Of a stretch of 64,000 nt of DNA, positions 1 to 9,069 are shown piece after piece. The translations under genes were made by a program, and so were the position numbers. Location: the NCBI RefSeq assembly GCF_002280675.1, contig NZ_NCEN01000003.1, positions 62,001-126,000 on the forward strand, read 5' to 3'. The first letter of the stretch is position 1, and each line of letters opens with the position of its first letter. Under the pieces are notes generated by a model, which worked only from the letters and a program-made list of their open reading frames with translations, had not been told where the DNA came from and ran no database searches. This stretch comes from Novosphingobium sp. 32-60-15. Lineage in GTDB: Bacteria; Pseudomonadota; Alphaproteobacteria; Sphingomonadales; Sphingomonadaceae.

Positions 1-834
1 GCGCGCGTGATTGCGGGCGCACACGATGCCATCAAAGGCCTCGAACACTGCGACAAGGTGATCGAGATTGACCAATCCCCCATCGGCCGCACCCCGCGTT
101 CGAACCCCGCCACTTACACCGGCAGCTTCACCCTGATCCGCGATTGGTTTGCGGGCCTGCCTGAATCCGCGGCTCGCGGTTACAAACCGGGCCGCTTCAG
201 CTTCAACGTGAAGGGCGGACGCTGCGAAAAGTGTCAGGGCGATGGCCTGATCAAGATCGAAATGCACTTCCTGCCAGACGTTTACGTGACGTGTGAGGAA
301 TGCGAAGGCCGCCGCTACAACCGCGAAACGCTCGAAGTGAAGTTCAAGGGCCACTCCATCGCCGACATCCTCGACATGACGATCGAGGACGCCGAGGAGT
401 TTTTCAAAGCCGTGCCCCCGATCCGTGACCGCATGCACATGCTCAACGAAGTGGGCCTGGGTTACGTGAAGGTTGGCCAGCAGGCCACGACGCTGTCAGG
501 GGGTGAGGCGCAGCGCGTCAAGCTCGCCAAGGAACTCGCGCGCCGCTCCACCGGCCAGACGCTTTACATTCTGGATGAACCGACGACGGGCCTGCATTTC
601 GAGGATGTGCGCAAGTTGCTGGAGGTGCTGCACCGGCTGGTGGAGCAGGGCAACAGCGTCGTCGTGATCGAACACAACCTCGACGTGATCAAAACCGCCG
701 ACTGGATCATCGACCTCGGCCCCGAAGGCGGCGTGCGTGGCGGTGAAATCGTGGCCGAGGGTACGCCCGAAGTGGTGGCCAAGAACGCGCGCAGCTTCAC
801 CGGGCACTATCTGGCGCCGTTGTTGGTGCGATAA
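1..834 (+). CDS. uvrA: UvrABC excinuclease subunit A, C-terminal part (5' truncated by window edge)
   Basis: UvrA is the DNA-damage-recognition ATPase of nucleotide excision repair. The reading frame is open from base 1, so this is only the last 277 codons or so of a protein that is normally about 950 residues. Visible are the second zinc-binding module (CEKC near codon 73 and CEEC near codon 99), the ABC signature [15 protein letters not shown], the Walker B stretch [12 protein letters not shown] and the H-loop VIEHNLDVI. These belong to the second ATPase domain. The stop is TAA at 832-834 and a strong terminator follows 12 bases later. The family assignment is secure; the N-terminal half lies outside the window. 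Confidence 0.98.
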   Translation, partial: ARVIAGAHDAIKGLEHCDKVIEIDQSPIGRTPRSNPATYTGSFTLIRDWFAGLPESAARGYKPGRFSFNVKGGRCEKCQGDGLIKIEMHFLPDVYVTCEECEGRRYNRETLEVKFKGHSIADILDMTIEDAEEFFKAVPPIRDRMHMLNEVGLGYVKVGQQATTLSGGEAQRVKLAKELARRSTGQTLYILDEPTTGLHFEDVRKLLEVLHRLVEQGNSVVVIEHNLDVIKTADWIIDLGPEGGVRGGEIVAEGTPEVVAKNARSFTGHYLAPLLVR

Positions 835-846
835 TCGCACCAAACG

Positions 847-877
847 CCCCTCCCGTTCAGCGACGGGAGGGGTTTTT
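847..877 (+). terminator. Rho-independent terminator of uvrA
   Basis: A perfect 10-bp GC-rich stem (847-856 with 863-872) with a 6-base loop is followed by five T residues. It lies between the convergent ends of uvrA and argG. The T run is on the uvrA side, so it should mainly stop uvrA transcripts. Confidence 0.9.
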
Positions 878-884
878 AACGCGT

Positions 885-2099
885 TCAGCGCCCTTGCTGG
901 GCCAGCAAACGCAGGCGTAGCGCGTTCAACTTGATAAAGCCGGCAGCGTCTTTCTGGTCATACGCGCCGGCATCATCCTCAAACGTCACGTGGCGTTCGG
1001 AATAAAGGCTGTCGGGCGATTGGCGGCCGACAACCGATGCATTGCCCTTGTACAGCTTCAGCCGGACGGTGCCGTTAACGCGTGCCTGACTGTGATCAAT
1101 CGCCGCCTGCAGCATCTCGCGCTCAGGCGCGAACCAAAAACCGTTGTAAATCAACTCGGCATATTTGGGCATCAGTTCGTCTTTAAGGTGCGCTGCACCC
1201 CGGTCCAGCGTGATGCTTTCAATGCCGCGATGTGCACGGGCATAGATTTCGCCGCCCGGCGTTTCGTACATGCCCCGGCTCTTCATGCCGACGAAGCGGT
1301 TTTCGACAAGGTCCAACCGGCCAATGCCATGCTTGCGGCCCAGATCGTTCAGCGCGGCCAGCAAAGTGGCAGGGCTCATCGCCTCGCCATTCAGGCCAAC
1401 GCCATCACCGCGCTGGAATTCAATAGTGATGTATTCGGGCACATCGGGCGCGTCTTCGGGATTGACGGTGCGCGAATAGACATAATCAGGCACTTCGGCC
1501 CACGGATCTTCCAGCACTTTGCCTTCGGACGATGTGTGCAAAAGGTTGGCGTCGGTGCTGAACGGGCTTTCGCCGCGCTTGTCCTTGGGCACAGGGATCT
1601 GGTGCTTTTCGGCCCATGCGATCAGCGCGGTGCGGCTGGTCAGGTCCCACTCGCGCCACGGTGCAATCACCTTGATGCCGGGCTCCAGCGCATAGGCGGA
1701 CAGTTCAAAACGTACTTGATCGTTGCCCTTGCCGGTCGCGCCATGCGCCACGGCATCTGCGCCGGTTTCACGGGCGATTTCGATCAGACGCTTTGAAATC
1801 AATGGGCGGGCGATGGAAGTGCCTAGCAAATAGTCGCCTTCGTACCGGGCATTGGCGCGCATCATCGGGAACACGAAATCGCGCACGAATTCCTCGCGCA
1901 GGTCGTCGATATAGATATTGTGATCGGGCACGCCCATCAGCTTCGCCTTGGCGCGTGCCGGCTCCAGTTCCTCACCCTGACCAAGATCTGCGGTGAAGGT
2001 TACCACCTCGCAATTGTAGGTGACTTGCAGCCACTTTAGGATGACGGAGGTGTCGAGGCCGCCGGAATAAGCGAGAACGACCTTCTTGATATCGGACAT
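885..2099 (-). CDS. argG: Argininosuccinate synthase
   Basis: ArgG joins citrulline and aspartate with ATP to give argininosuccinate, the penultimate step of arginine synthesis in the cytoplasm. The protein is 404 residues, the usual length. The N-terminus has the PP-loop ATP pyrophosphatase motif (AYSGGLDTS, about residues 10-18). Other typical ArgG segments are [13 protein letters not shown] and [17 protein letters not shown]. The ATG at 2099 is preceded by GGGAG about 10 bases upstream. It stands alone, convergent with uvrA, and the upstream gene cfa is on the same strand 77 bases away, so co-transcription with cfa is possible. No ARG box or attenuator was recognised. Confidence 0.98.
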   Translation of the reverse strand: MSDIKKVVLAYSGGLDTSVILKWLQVTYNCEVVTFTADLGQGEELEPARAKAKLMGVPDHNIYIDDLREEFVRDFVFPMMRANARYEGDYLLGTSIARPLISKRLIEIARETGADAVAHGATGKGNDQVRFELSAYALEPGIKVIAPWREWDLTSRTALIAWAEKHQIPVPKDKRGESPFSTDANLLHTSSEGKVLEDPWAEVPDYVYSRTVNPEDAPDVPEYITIEFQRGDGVGLNGEAMSPATLLAALNDLGRKHGIGRLDLVENRFVGMKSRGMYETPGGEIYARAHRGIESITLDRGAAHLKDELMPKYAELIYNGFWFAPEREMLQAAIDHSQARVNGTVRLKLYKGNASVVGRQSPDSLYSERHVTFEDDAGAYDQKDAAGFIKLNALRLRLLAQQGR

Positions 2100-2176
2100 G
2101 GGTCAAAGACTCCCGAGGAAACAGCGCGCCGCGCGCCTAACAGGCGGGGGTCAAGATCGCAACCTTTGGCTGGCAG

Positions 2177-3448
2177 CTATTGCGCGGCCTGTTGTTCAAG
2201 ATGCCAGTTTGGCGCTTCGTCCAGTGCCGAAAGCCGCGCAGCTTCATGCTGGATATAATCGCGCGTCATCGGCAGCGCGCTGCGGCGCTTCACGCTTTGT
2301 ATGTGGAAATTCACCATGCCGCCGTGGCGAAAGCTCTGTTCGGCTCCGGCAAGATAGAACTGCCACATGCGGAATAATCGCTCGTCATAAAGCGCCACGA
2401 TTTCCTGCTGGTGCTGGCACGCGCGGCGGTACCATTCGGCAAGAGTATAGGCATAATGATAGCGCAAGACTTCGATATCGCCCACTTCCCAGCCCGTCTT
2501 CTCCAGCGCGGACACAAGTTCGCTCATTGCCGGGATATAGCCGCCGGGAAATATATACTTGCGCGTCCACTTGTCCGTTGTGCCAGGCGGCCCGCTGCGG
2601 CCGATGGTATGCGTCAGCATCACACCATCAGGATCAAGCAGGTCATTGGTCTTGGCAAAGTATTCGGCAAAGTGCGGTGCGCCGACATGTTCGATCATGC
2701 CCACGCTGGTGATGCGATCGAACTGGCCGGTGACATCGCGGTAATCGATCAACTGGAACTTGACCTTGTCAGCCACACCGGCAGCGGTTGCGCGTTCCTG
2801 CGCAAACTTCACCTGATCGGGTGCAAGGCTGACGCCAAGTACCTCGCAGCCGAAATGCCGGTTCAGATAAAGGCCGAGCCCGCCCCAGCCGCATCCGATG
2901 TCAAGAATGCGCATACCTTCGGCGCGGCCTGGTTCAAGCCGAAGTTTGGCGGCAATCAGCGCCTTCTTGTCAACCTGCGCTCGCTCCAGCGTGTTCGCTG
3001 GATCGCGGAAATAGGCCATCGTATATTGACGGTCCTCGTCCAAGAACAGTTCGTAGAACTGGCGTGTCAGGTCATAATGATGGACGACGTTCTTAGATGC
3101 TTTGGCGCGCTGGTTGAACTGGTCAGCGCGGGCGAGGACGTTGCCAATAAGTTTGCGCACTGGCCCCTTGCGGTCAATCCCGCCAGTGGATTTGGCATTG
3201 GCCATTACCAGCAGGATGAAATCACGGATGTCGTGTGGTGGCTCCACCACCAACCGTCCATCCATATAAGCCTCGCCCGCCCCGACGCGGGGGTCGCGGG
3301 CGATGTGCATGGCCGCGCCTTTGTCTGTCAGGCGGATGGTGACGGGCGCTGTGCCGGTGCCATAGGAATATTCGCGTCCATCGTGATCAATCACGACAAG
3401 CGGGCCAGTGCGGACAACCCGCTTCAACATTTGATTGAGGAGCCACAT
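2177..3448 (-). CDS. cfa: Cyclopropane-fatty-acyl-phospholipid synthase family methyltransferase
   Basis: The family transfers a methylene group from S-adenosylmethionine to the double bond of membrane phospholipid acyl chains, usually on entry to stationary phase or under acid stress. The protein has the SAM motif LDIGCGWGGL in mid-protein and family segments such as HHYDLTRQFYELFLD, YTMAYF and the conserved TSVGMIEHVG. The C-terminal part (KYIFPGGYIP, RMWQFYLAGAEQSFRHGGM) is also typical of Cfa. The frame is open to a TTG at 3475, but ATG at 3448 (MWLLNQMLK) is preferred because it is an ATG. Neither start has a strong ribosome site, so the exact N-terminus is unsure. Length is about 423 residues. 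Confidence 0.92.
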   Translation of the reverse strand: MWLLNQMLKRVVRTGPLVVIDHDGREYSYGTGTAPVTIRLTDKGAAMHIARDPRVGAGEAYMDGRLVVEPPHDIRDFILLVMANAKSTGGIDRKGPVRKLIGNVLARADQFNQRAKASKNVVHHYDLTRQFYELFLDEDRQYTMAYFRDPANTLERAQVDKKALIAAKLRLEPGRAEGMRILDIGCGWGGLGLYLNRHFGCEVLGVSLAPDQVKFAQERATAAGVADKVKFQLIDYRDVTGQFDRITSVGMIEHVGAPHFAEYFAKTNDLLDPDGVMLTHTIGRSGPPGTTDKWTRKYIFPGGYIPAMSELVSALEKTGWEVGDIEVLRYHYAYTLAEWYRRACQHQQEIVALYDERLFRMWQFYLAGAEQSFRHGGMVNFHIQSVKRRSALPMTRDYIQHEAARLSALDEAPNWHLEQQAAQ

Positions 3449-3522
3449 AGGCACAAGATATTCGCTACGGATCAAGTCGCAAGACTATTCGTCACCCATA
3501 TGGAGCAGATCGGCCAATTGCC

Positions 3523-3556
3523 AAAAAGGGTGGGGCCTTGCGGTCCCACCCTTTGG
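3523..3556 (-). terminator. Rho-independent terminator after the glycine-zipper gene
   Basis: A perfect 10-bp stem (3525-3534 with 3545-3554) is followed on the minus strand by TTTTT. It sits 20 bases past the stop of the glycine-zipper gene and upstream of cfa, so cfa needs its own promoter or read-through. Confidence 0.85.
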
Positions 3557-3574
3557 ATTACCGCCCTTAACCGA

Positions 3575-3952
3575 TTAACGGCAGCGCGCGCCGCTCCGTT
3601 CGATTTCGCGCCCAAGCAGTGCACCGCCAACAGCGCCAAGGATGGTGCCAGTGGCACGTTCGCCGCGGGTATCGATGGCCCTGCCTGCCAATGCGCCGCC
3701 TGCTGCGCCGATGATCAGGCCGGTCGTGCCGTTGTTGCGCTTGCAATAGTAGCGCCCGTCATCGCCGCGCCAAACGCGATCGTTGCTGCTGACCCGGCGC
3801 GGTTCGACATAGCGGCCACGGCTGTCGTACAACGAATTGCGCTCTTTGGCGCGATGGCCGTGGGCCGGTGCCCAACGCGGCGGATCGGCAAAGGCCGGCG
3901 CGGCGGGGATGACAATTGCTGCCATCATGGCGGCCAGGATCGACTTTTTCAT
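3575..3952 (-). CDS. Exported glycine-zipper (17 kDa antigen-like) envelope protein
   Basis: This is a predicted 125-residue exported protein. The N-terminus MKKSILAAMMAAIVIPAAPAFA is a clear Sec signal peptide (cleavage after AFA). The C-terminal half carries two glycine-zipper segments, GLIIGAAGGALAGRAID and GTILGAVGGALLGREIE, the pattern of glycine-zipper 2TM (Rick_17kDa_Anti) domains, which insert in or line membranes. A short Arg/Tyr-rich stretch with one Cys (YYCKRNNG) precedes them. The ATG at 3952 has GAGGGAG eight bases upstream, which favours it over the ATG ten codons earlier. A terminator follows directly, so it is likely monocistronic. Precise function unknown; family members are often annotated as outer-membrane or envelope-stress proteins. 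Confidence 0.85.
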   Translation of the reverse strand: MKKSILAAMMAAIVIPAAPAFADPPRWAPAHGHRAKERNSLYDSRGRYVEPRRVSSNDRVWRGDDGRYYCKRNNGTTGLIIGAAGGALAGRAIDTRGERATGTILGAVGGALLGREIERSGARCR

Positions 3953-4082
3953 AATTTGCTCCCTCGAAGACGTGATCGCCACTCAAGGGCGACATTGCAG
4001 TTACAACGAAGCGTTTCGCGAAATGATCCACAACCCCAGATGAACGCGCATTTCTGTTTGTTGCTCAATCACTTCGCGCAAG

Positions 4083-4116
4083 CTGCACCGTTCGTCTGAT
4101 GCGACGAACGGTGCAG
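4083..4116 (-). terminator. Strong hairpin after the porin gene, without U-tract
   Basis: A perfect 14-bp stem (4083-4096 with 4103-4116) and 6-base loop lies 23 bases past the porin stop. No T run follows on either strand, so it may stabilise the 3' end or assist termination rather than act as a classic intrinsic terminator. Confidence 0.5.
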
Positions 4117-4138
4117 GAGCGGGTCAGGCCGGGCCTAA

Positions 4139-5584
4139 TCAATAGTTCCATTGCACTTGGGCGCGCAGCACTTCGCCCTTGGCGCGGCCAGTGCGGCGGT
4201 CATCGGCTTCGATGCGATTGATGTTCGCATAGGATACGACAACCTCGAATTCCTTCATCGGCTGCCATTCCACGCCGAATTCATACTCTTCGCCGTCGAG
4301 CCGCGGGGCGTTTGTTGCAGCCTTCCACCCGCCGCGATAACGCTGCCAGCGGGCAAAGGGGATGAACTGGCCGATGTCGGTTTTCGGGGCGCGGTACATC
4401 GTCATGATATAGCCGCCTGTGGAATCACCTTCCTCAATTGCGCCGGTCACCGGGTTCCACTGCGGGCCGGTGCCCCACTTCCATTCGGCTTGAATACCCA
4501 AAGGACGCGGATAGATCATCGCGTGGAGACCGACGTGATTGTCGGTAAAGTTGGTGGCCGAAACGCCGCCGCTGCGCACTTCGGGACGGAACTTGTTGAG
4601 AATGCCCGATGCGCCGATTTCTGCAACCTGGCCTTCAAAGATCCCACCAAGACCATCAAGGCGGATTGGGATCGTGGCAAGGCCGACCATCATGTATGTG
4701 CCGTTGCGTTCAGTGCGGTTGACGGTCTGGCCGTTGTAAACACCAAAGCCGAGCGCGCCATAATTGCCGAACAGTTTCTGCCCGTCCTTGGCCAGTTCAT
4801 CCCATATCGCCTGAATTTTGGGCGGGGTGTAATAGGCCACGACCCCCAGATCGCGTTCACCTGGAACCGGTTGGTTGATAGCGTCGGTACGATCAAGCGG
4901 GACGCGGTTTTGCGAGCTTTGCAGGTTCTCCCAACCAAACGGCACTTTGGATTGGCCAAAGCGCACACGCAGGGTCTTTGCGTCATCAAGGAACACATCA
5001 GCATAAGCATCGCGCATCTGGAAGTAGTGCAGACGCGATTCGCCGCTGGATTGCGCTGCAACGGATGTGGCCAGATCGCCTTGCATATAAAGCGAGACGC
5101 GGTTCGATATTTCACCTTGAACCACAAGACGGGCGCGGCGGATTGAAAGGTTGCCGTTCTCGTTTATCCCCGAATCCTGCACCGAACGCAGGCGCGAAAC
5201 ACCGGTTGCCGCGGTTTTGGGACCCGACAGGATTTCGTTCATGCGCAACTGGGTATAGCCGCGGATTTGCAGCTTGTCGTACCAGCCCTTCTTCTTTTCG
5301 GGGGATGCCGAAGGGGCAGGGGCAGGGGCAGGGGCAGTGACAGGGGCCGCAGTGGCAAGCTGAATCGGCTGCACAGGTGTGGCTGGTGAAGCAACAGCAG
5401 CAGGCGCGGCGGTGATTTGCGCTGTCTGCATTGCCCGCACAATGGCCTTTAACTCATCCACCTGGCGCTGAAGATCAGCGATTTTCGCGTCGCTATCCTG
5501 CGGCGCAGCCTGAGCTTGTGCGACGCCAGCGGCGCTAAGGAACACGCTTGCCACCAGCGCTGCGCGGAATGCCTTGCCCGTCAT
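4139..5584 (-). CDS. OprP/OprO-type phosphate-selective porin family protein
   Basis: This is an outer-membrane beta-barrel porin of about 481 residues. After a signal peptide (MTGKAFRAALVASVFLSAAG..AQA) comes a short predicted coiled coil (DAKIADLQRQVDELKAIVRAM), which in this porin type trimerises in the periplasm. A Pro/Ala linker follows (APAPAPAPS, encoded by a tandem hexamer repeat at 5313-5336). The barrel has alternating aromatic strands (LRVRFGQSKVPFGWENLQSS, YEFGVEWQPMKEFEVVVSYA) and ends in the aromatic residue Tyr, as expected for BAM-assembled proteins. Substrate specificity cannot be read from sequence; phosphate or polyphosphate uptake is only the family precedent. ATG 5584 has GGAGA about ten bases upstream. 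The gene is transcribed away from lepA, probably from the AT-rich region at 5700-5740. Confidence 0.88.
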   Translation of the reverse strand: MTGKAFRAALVASVFLSAAGVAQAQAAPQDSDAKIADLQRQVDELKAIVRAMQTAQITAAPAAVASPATPVQPIQLATAAPVTAPAPAPAPSASPEKKKGWYDKLQIRGYTQLRMNEILSGPKTAATGVSRLRSVQDSGINENGNLSIRRARLVVQGEISNRVSLYMQGDLATSVAAQSSGESRLHYFQMRDAYADVFLDDAKTLRVRFGQSKVPFGWENLQSSQNRVPLDRTDAINQPVPGERDLGVVAYYTPPKIQAIWDELAKDGQKLFGNYGALGFGVYNGQTVNRTERNGTYMMVGLATIPIRLDGLGGIFEGQVAEIGASGILNKFRPEVRSGGVSATNFTDNHVGLHAMIYPRPLGIQAEWKWGTGPQWNPVTGAIEEGDSTGGYIMTMYRAPKTDIGQFIPFARWQRYRGGWKAATNAPRLDGEEYEFGVEWQPMKEFEVVVSYANINRIEADDRRTGRAKGEVLRAQVQWNY

Positions 5585-5889
5585 GATCACTGAAATCTCC
5601 AAAACACGTCGTTGAGGGGCCGCTAGCCCCATTAAATGACGGATATGTGACAGTCTATTGACTTACCTGACGACTTGGTTGGCGCAATTTAGGGCATTAA
5701 ACATATGTATTATATCGATAATACTGTCTGTTACAAATTGGATACCATCGTCAAAAATATGTCTTCCAAATGAAAAATATTACAAGCCGTGGCACTTGGC
5801 GCCCAGCCATTTGCCCATCGTGACTTAATCGCGCACACCTGCTAACGGCCCTCGGGTGCGCACCGCACCGCTTCCTTTCAAAGACCGAC
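5585..5889. other. Divergent intergenic region, porin/lepA
   Basis: About 305 bases without a convincing gene. The part at 5690-5780 is strikingly AT-rich compared with the flanks and holds a good minus-strand promoter candidate. No clear lepA promoter or riboswitch was recognised. A 17-codon open frame at 5770-5823 is too weak to call. Confidence 0.6.
5709..5736 (-). promoter_or_regulatory. Candidate sigma-70 promoter for the porin gene
   Basis: On the minus strand TTGTAA (5736-5731) and a perfect TATAAT (5714-5709) are separated by 16 bases. The start would give an untranslated leader of roughly 120 bases before the porin ATG at 5584. Confidence 0.45.
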
Positions 5890-7707
5890 ATGACCGACCT
5901 TTCGCTGATCCGTAACTTTTCCATCATCGCCCATATCGACCACGGCAAGTCGACGCTGGCTGACCGTCTTATCCAGTTCACAGGCGGCCTGTCCGCGCGT
6001 GAGATGAGCGAGCAAGTGCTCGACAACATGGATATCGAGCGCGAGCGCGGCATCACGATCAAGGCGCAAACCGTGCGGCTGGATTATACCGGCAAGGACG
6101 GGCGCACATATCAGCTCAACCTGATGGATACGCCGGGCCACGTTGACTTTGCTTATGAAGTCAGCCGCAGCCTTGCCGCCTGCGAAGGCGCGCTGCTGGT
6201 GGTTGATGCGGCACAAGGCGTTGAAGCGCAGACGCTGGCCAACGTGTATCAATCCATCGAACACGATCACGAAATCGTGCCGGTGATCAACAAGATCGAT
6301 CTGCCCGCCGCCGAGCCTGAAAAGGTCAAGGCCGAGATCGAGGACGTGATCGGCATTGATGCCAGCAACGCGGTGATGACCAGCGCGAAATCGGGCATCG
6401 GCATTGAAGAAGTACTCGACGCCATCGTCGCGCGCATCCCGCCTCCGGGTGGTGATCGCGATGCGCCGCTTACCGCGATGCTGGTCGATTCGTGGTACGA
6501 TCAATACCTCGGTGTGGTCATCCTCGTGCGCGTCATCAACGGCGTGATCCGCAAGGGGCTACAGGTCAAATTCATGGCCGGCGGCACTGAACATTTGATC
6601 GACCGCGTCGGTTGCATGCGGCCGAAGATCGAAACGCTCGATGAACTCGGCCCCGGCGAAATCGGCTTCATCACCGCGCAGATCAAGGAAGTGGCGCAGG
6701 CCCGCGTTGGTGACACGATCACCACGGTAAAGAACGGCGCAACCAAAGCACTGCCGGGTTTCAAGGAAGTGCAGCCGGTGGTGTTCTGCGGCATCTTCCC
6801 GGTTGATGCGGCCGAGTTTGAAAAGCTGCGCGAAAGCATCAGCCGCCTGCGACTTAACGATGCCAGCTTCAGCTTTGAAATGGAATCAAGTGCGGCGCTG
6901 GGCTTCGGGTTCCGCTGCGGTTTCTTGGGGCTGCTGCATCTTGAGATCATTCAGGAACGCCTCAGCCGCGAATATGATCTTGATCTGATCACCACCGCTC
7001 CGTCGGTGGTCTATCGCATCCAGCTCAACAAAAGCCGCACCGATGATGCGCGCGAAATCATGCTGCACAATCCGGCGGATTATCCCGATCCAAGCCGTAT
7101 TGCGCAGATTGACGAGCCTTGGATCAAGGGCACGATCTATACGCCGGATGAATACCTCGGCTCCATCCTCAAGCTATGCCAGGACCGGCGCGGCGTGCAG
7201 ACCGGGCTGACTTATGTCGGCGGCCGCGCACAAGTGACGTATGAATTGCCGCTCAACGAAGTCGTCTTCGATTTCTATGATCGCCTCAAATCGATCAGCC
7301 GTGGCTATGCAAGCTTTGACTATGAACAGATCGGCCTGCGTGAAGGCGATCTGGTGAAGATGAGCATTCTTGTGAACAACGAGCCGGTCGATGCGCTCTC
7401 GATGATCGTTCACCGCAGCGCCGCCGAAGCGCGCGGCCGCCACATGTGCGAGCGCCTCAAAGACCTGATCCCGCGCCACTTGTTCAAAATTCCGGTGCAG
7501 GCCGCCATCGGCGGCAAGGTCGTCGCCCGCGAAACCATCGCCGCCATGCGAAAGGACGTGACCGCCAAATGCTATGGCGGCGACATCAGCCGAAAGAAGA
7601 AGCTTCTGGAAAAGCAGAAGAAGGGCAAGGCCCGCATGCGCGAATACGGCAACGTCTCCATCCCGCAGGAAGCCTTCATCGCCGCGCTTCGGATGGGTGA
7701 GGAGTGA
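5890..7707 (+). CDS. lepA: Elongation factor 4 (LepA)
   Basis: LepA/EF4 is a ribosome-associated GTPase involved in translation fidelity and 30S biogenesis. The 605-residue protein has all GTPase motifs: G1 [10 protein letters not shown]2 region [12 protein letters not shown]3 DTPGHVDF, G4 NKIDLP and G5 SAKSG. The EF4-specific C-terminal domain is present ([20 protein letters not shown] and [15 protein letters not shown]). Length is normal for the family. In many proteobacteria lepA precedes the signal peptidase gene lepB; here it is followed by a tspO-like gene. The ribosome site before ATG 5890 is weak. Confidence 0.98.
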   Translation: MTDLSLIRNFSIIAHIDHGKSTLADRLIQFTGGLSAREMSEQVLDNMDIERERGITIKAQTVRLDYTGKDGRTYQLNLMDTPGHVDFAYEVSRSLAACEGALLVVDAAQGVEAQTLANVYQSIEHDHEIVPVINKIDLPAAEPEKVKAEIEDVIGIDASNAVMTSAKSGIGIEEVLDAIVARIPPPGGDRDAPLTAMLVDSWYDQYLGVVILVRVINGVIRKGLQVKFMAGGTEHLIDRVGCMRPKIETLDELGPGEIGFITAQIKEVAQARVGDTITTVKNGATKALPGFKEVQPVVFCGIFPVDAAEFEKLRESISRLRLNDASFSFEMESSAALGFGFRCGFLGLLHLEIIQERLSREYDLDLITTAPSVVYRIQLNKSRTDDAREIMLHNPADYPDPSRIAQIDEPWIKGTIYTPDEYLGSILKLCQDRRGVQTGLTYVGGRAQVTYELPLNEVVFDFYDRLKSISRGYASFDYEQIGLREGDLVKMSILVNNEPVDALSMIVHRSAAEARGRHMCERLKDLIPRHLFKIPVQAAIGGKVVARETIAAMRKDVTAKCYGGDISRKKKLLEKQKKGKARMREYGNVSIPQEAFIAALRMGEE

Positions 7708-7752
7708 CCTTTTAAGCCTCGCCGGGACTAAGCGCTTGTGCTGACCTGATGC

Positions 7753-8247
7753 ATGCCCCACTTGAGGGAGATGCTTTCACCCCATGTTATCGCAGCCGTG
7801 CTTTGGGCGGTTATTCTCGGCTTTGCGGGCGGGATCCTTACCGAAATCGGTCCGTCGTATCGCGGCTTGAAAAAGCCTTCGTGGCAGCCGCCTGACTGGT
7901 TGTTCGGTCCGGCGTGGACGGTGATCCTCGGGCTGGCCGCTTGGGCCGCAGTGCTTGCGTGGAATGGCGCGGGTGATGAAGCCAGACGGATGACTGTCAT
8001 TGCATTGTTTGCGGCCAACTTCGTGTTCCACTTCCTGTGGTCGCCGCTGTTCTTCACCCGCAAGCGACCGGATTGGGCGCTTGTCGAAGTGCCGTTCTTG
8101 TGGGCATCGGTGCTGGCGCTGGCCATTGGTTTGCGTGAATATTCCGTGCTCGCCAGTTGGCTGGTCGTCCCGTACCTTGCATGGGTCAGCTTTGCCGCTA
8201 TCCTCAATCTGGTGATCGTAAAGCTTAACAGACCATTCGGGCAGTAA
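7753..8247 (+). CDS. tspO: TspO/MBR family membrane protein
   Basis: TspO (translocator protein, peripheral benzodiazepine-receptor type) is a small inner-membrane protein that binds porphyrins and acts in redox or light and oxygen regulation in alphaproteobacteria. The protein is 164 residues with five hydrophobic helices. It has the family hallmarks: a Trp/Pro-rich loop (KPSWQPPDWLFGPAWTVIL), the W/N-rich helix NFVFHFLWSPLFF and a final helix with Trp and Asn (WVSFAAILNLVIVKLN). Two starts are possible: ATG 7753 and ATG 7771 (MLSPHVIAAVLW); a GAGGGAG lies right against the second. Its function in this strain is inferred from family only. Confidence 0.9.
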   Translation: MPHLREMLSPHVIAAVLWAVILGFAGGILTEIGPSYRGLKKPSWQPPDWLFGPAWTVILGLAAWAAVLAWNGAGDEARRMTVIALFAANFVFHFLWSPLFFTRKRPDWALVEVPFLWASVLALAIGLREYSVLASWLVVPYLAWVSFAAILNLVIVKLNRPFGQ

Positions 8248-8513
8248 GGCGGACGGGGTTTTGCGCTGTCGTGCAAATAGACGATTGCGGCGTAGCGGGC
8301 CGGGGTTTGGCACTTTGTCTTGACTTTTGGACGTTCTGCCGCCAAGTGCGCGTTGCTATCGTCGCCTGCGACGGAATTTGTAGCCGCCGGGCTGTTGTTT
8401 CCTTTCACGCGCATCCAGCCCCGACGCGCATTTCTGCGGCGGGTTTTAACTGTTTTCGCGAAAGGAAAACATCCATGCCATTTGGCACAACCAACTTCCG
8501 GACAGCCTGACAC

Positions 8514-8774
8514 ATGGCGAAGGAAGACCTGCTTACCCTAGATGGGGAAATCGACGAGATTCTTCCCGATGGCCGCTTTGGCGTGATGCTGGAAAATGGC
8601 CATCGAATCATTGCCTACACGGCGGGCAAGATGCGCAAATTCCGCATCCGCTCGATTGTAGGTGACCGTGTGAAGGTTGAAATGACCCCATACGATCTGA
8701 CCAAAGGCCGCATCGTCTTCCGTGAGAAGATTGCTGGCGGCGGGGGTCCTGGTGGCGTCAAACGGCGCCGCTAA
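8514..8774 (+). CDS. infA: IF-1-like S1/OB-fold protein, probable second infA paralogue
   Basis: The 86-residue protein matches translation initiation factor IF-1 over residues 1-72: MAKED start, [17 protein letters not shown], and the very typical [18 protein letters not shown]-1 binds the ribosomal A site during initiation. It differs from textbook IF-1 in the first OB strands ([18 protein letters not shown]), in RIRSIVGD, and in carrying an extra Gly-rich, basic tail ([12 protein letters not shown]). These differences suggest a paralogue rather than the sole housekeeping infA. It is followed by a 46-codon gene and a terminator. The ribosome site is weak. Confidence 0.8.
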   Translation: MAKEDLLTLDGEIDEILPDGRFGVMLENGHRIIAYTAGKMRKFRIRSIVGDRVKVEMTPYDLTKGRIVFREKIAGGGGPGGVKRRR

Positions 8775-8798
8775 TACTTTAGAAAATACAGGAATTGA

Positions 8799-8939
8799 AT
8801 GCTTACAAGTTACGTAAATTCGAACAACGCGCACAAATCGCCGCATTACGCGGCCCGGGTTCAAGCCGGACCCCAGCGCACTTCTTCCGTTCTTTCACAA
8901 CAGGAATTGCGGGAAATCGTTCTCCAGATGGTCGGCTAA
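8799..8939 (+). CDS. Small protein gene, 46 codons, unknown function
   Basis: This short reading frame starts with ATG 8799, has AGGA seven bases upstream, and ends in TAA at 8937. The product begins MLTSYVNSNNAHKSPHYAA, has a basic/polar first half with several Ser, Asn and His, and ends in a likely amphipathic helix rich in Leu, Glu, Arg and Val (SQQELREIVLQMVG). It lies 25 bases after the IF-1-like gene, and an intrinsic terminator starts 24 bases after its stop, so the two probably form one transcript. No signal peptide or membrane helix is seen. I do not recognise the family. The longer overlapping frame (8795-9073) runs through the terminator and is rejected. Confidence 0.6.
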   Translation: MLTSYVNSNNAHKSPHYAARVQAGPQRTSSVLSQQELREIVLQMVG

Positions 8940-8962
8940 AAGCCCCGTCGGAACAAGACAGC

Positions 8963-8997
8963 GGCGGCAAGTCCAAATGGACCTGCCGCCATTTTCT
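8963..8997 (+). terminator. Rho-independent terminator after the small protein gene
   Basis: A 7-bp stem (8963-8969 with 8984-8990), one A-C mismatch, then five more pairs, followed by ATTTTCTT. It closes the IF-1-like/small-protein transcript. Confidence 0.75.
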
Positions 8998-9069
8998 TGA
9001 TCAAAAAACGCAGGGCCGCGATGCGGTTCAGGCATTGCTATCCGTGATAGCCGTCCTAAAGACATTTTC

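Noticed and set aside
990..1796. 268-codon frame opposite argG
   Set aside because: Antisense shadow of a clear argininosuccinate synthase gene.
2100..2176. Possible argG promoter TTGACC with GTTAGG
   Set aside because: Spacing between the two boxes is far too short for a sigma-70 promoter, and the second box is part of a small hairpin.
2411..4099. Long plus-strand open frame of 562 codons
   Set aside because: It runs antisense to cfa and the glycine-zipper gene, crosses a terminator hairpin, and shows no domain; it is a high-GC shadow frame.
8271..8510. 79-codon frame before the IF-1-like gene
   Set aside because: Cys/Arg-rich composition without ribosome site or family resemblance; treated as the leader of the IF-1-like gene.
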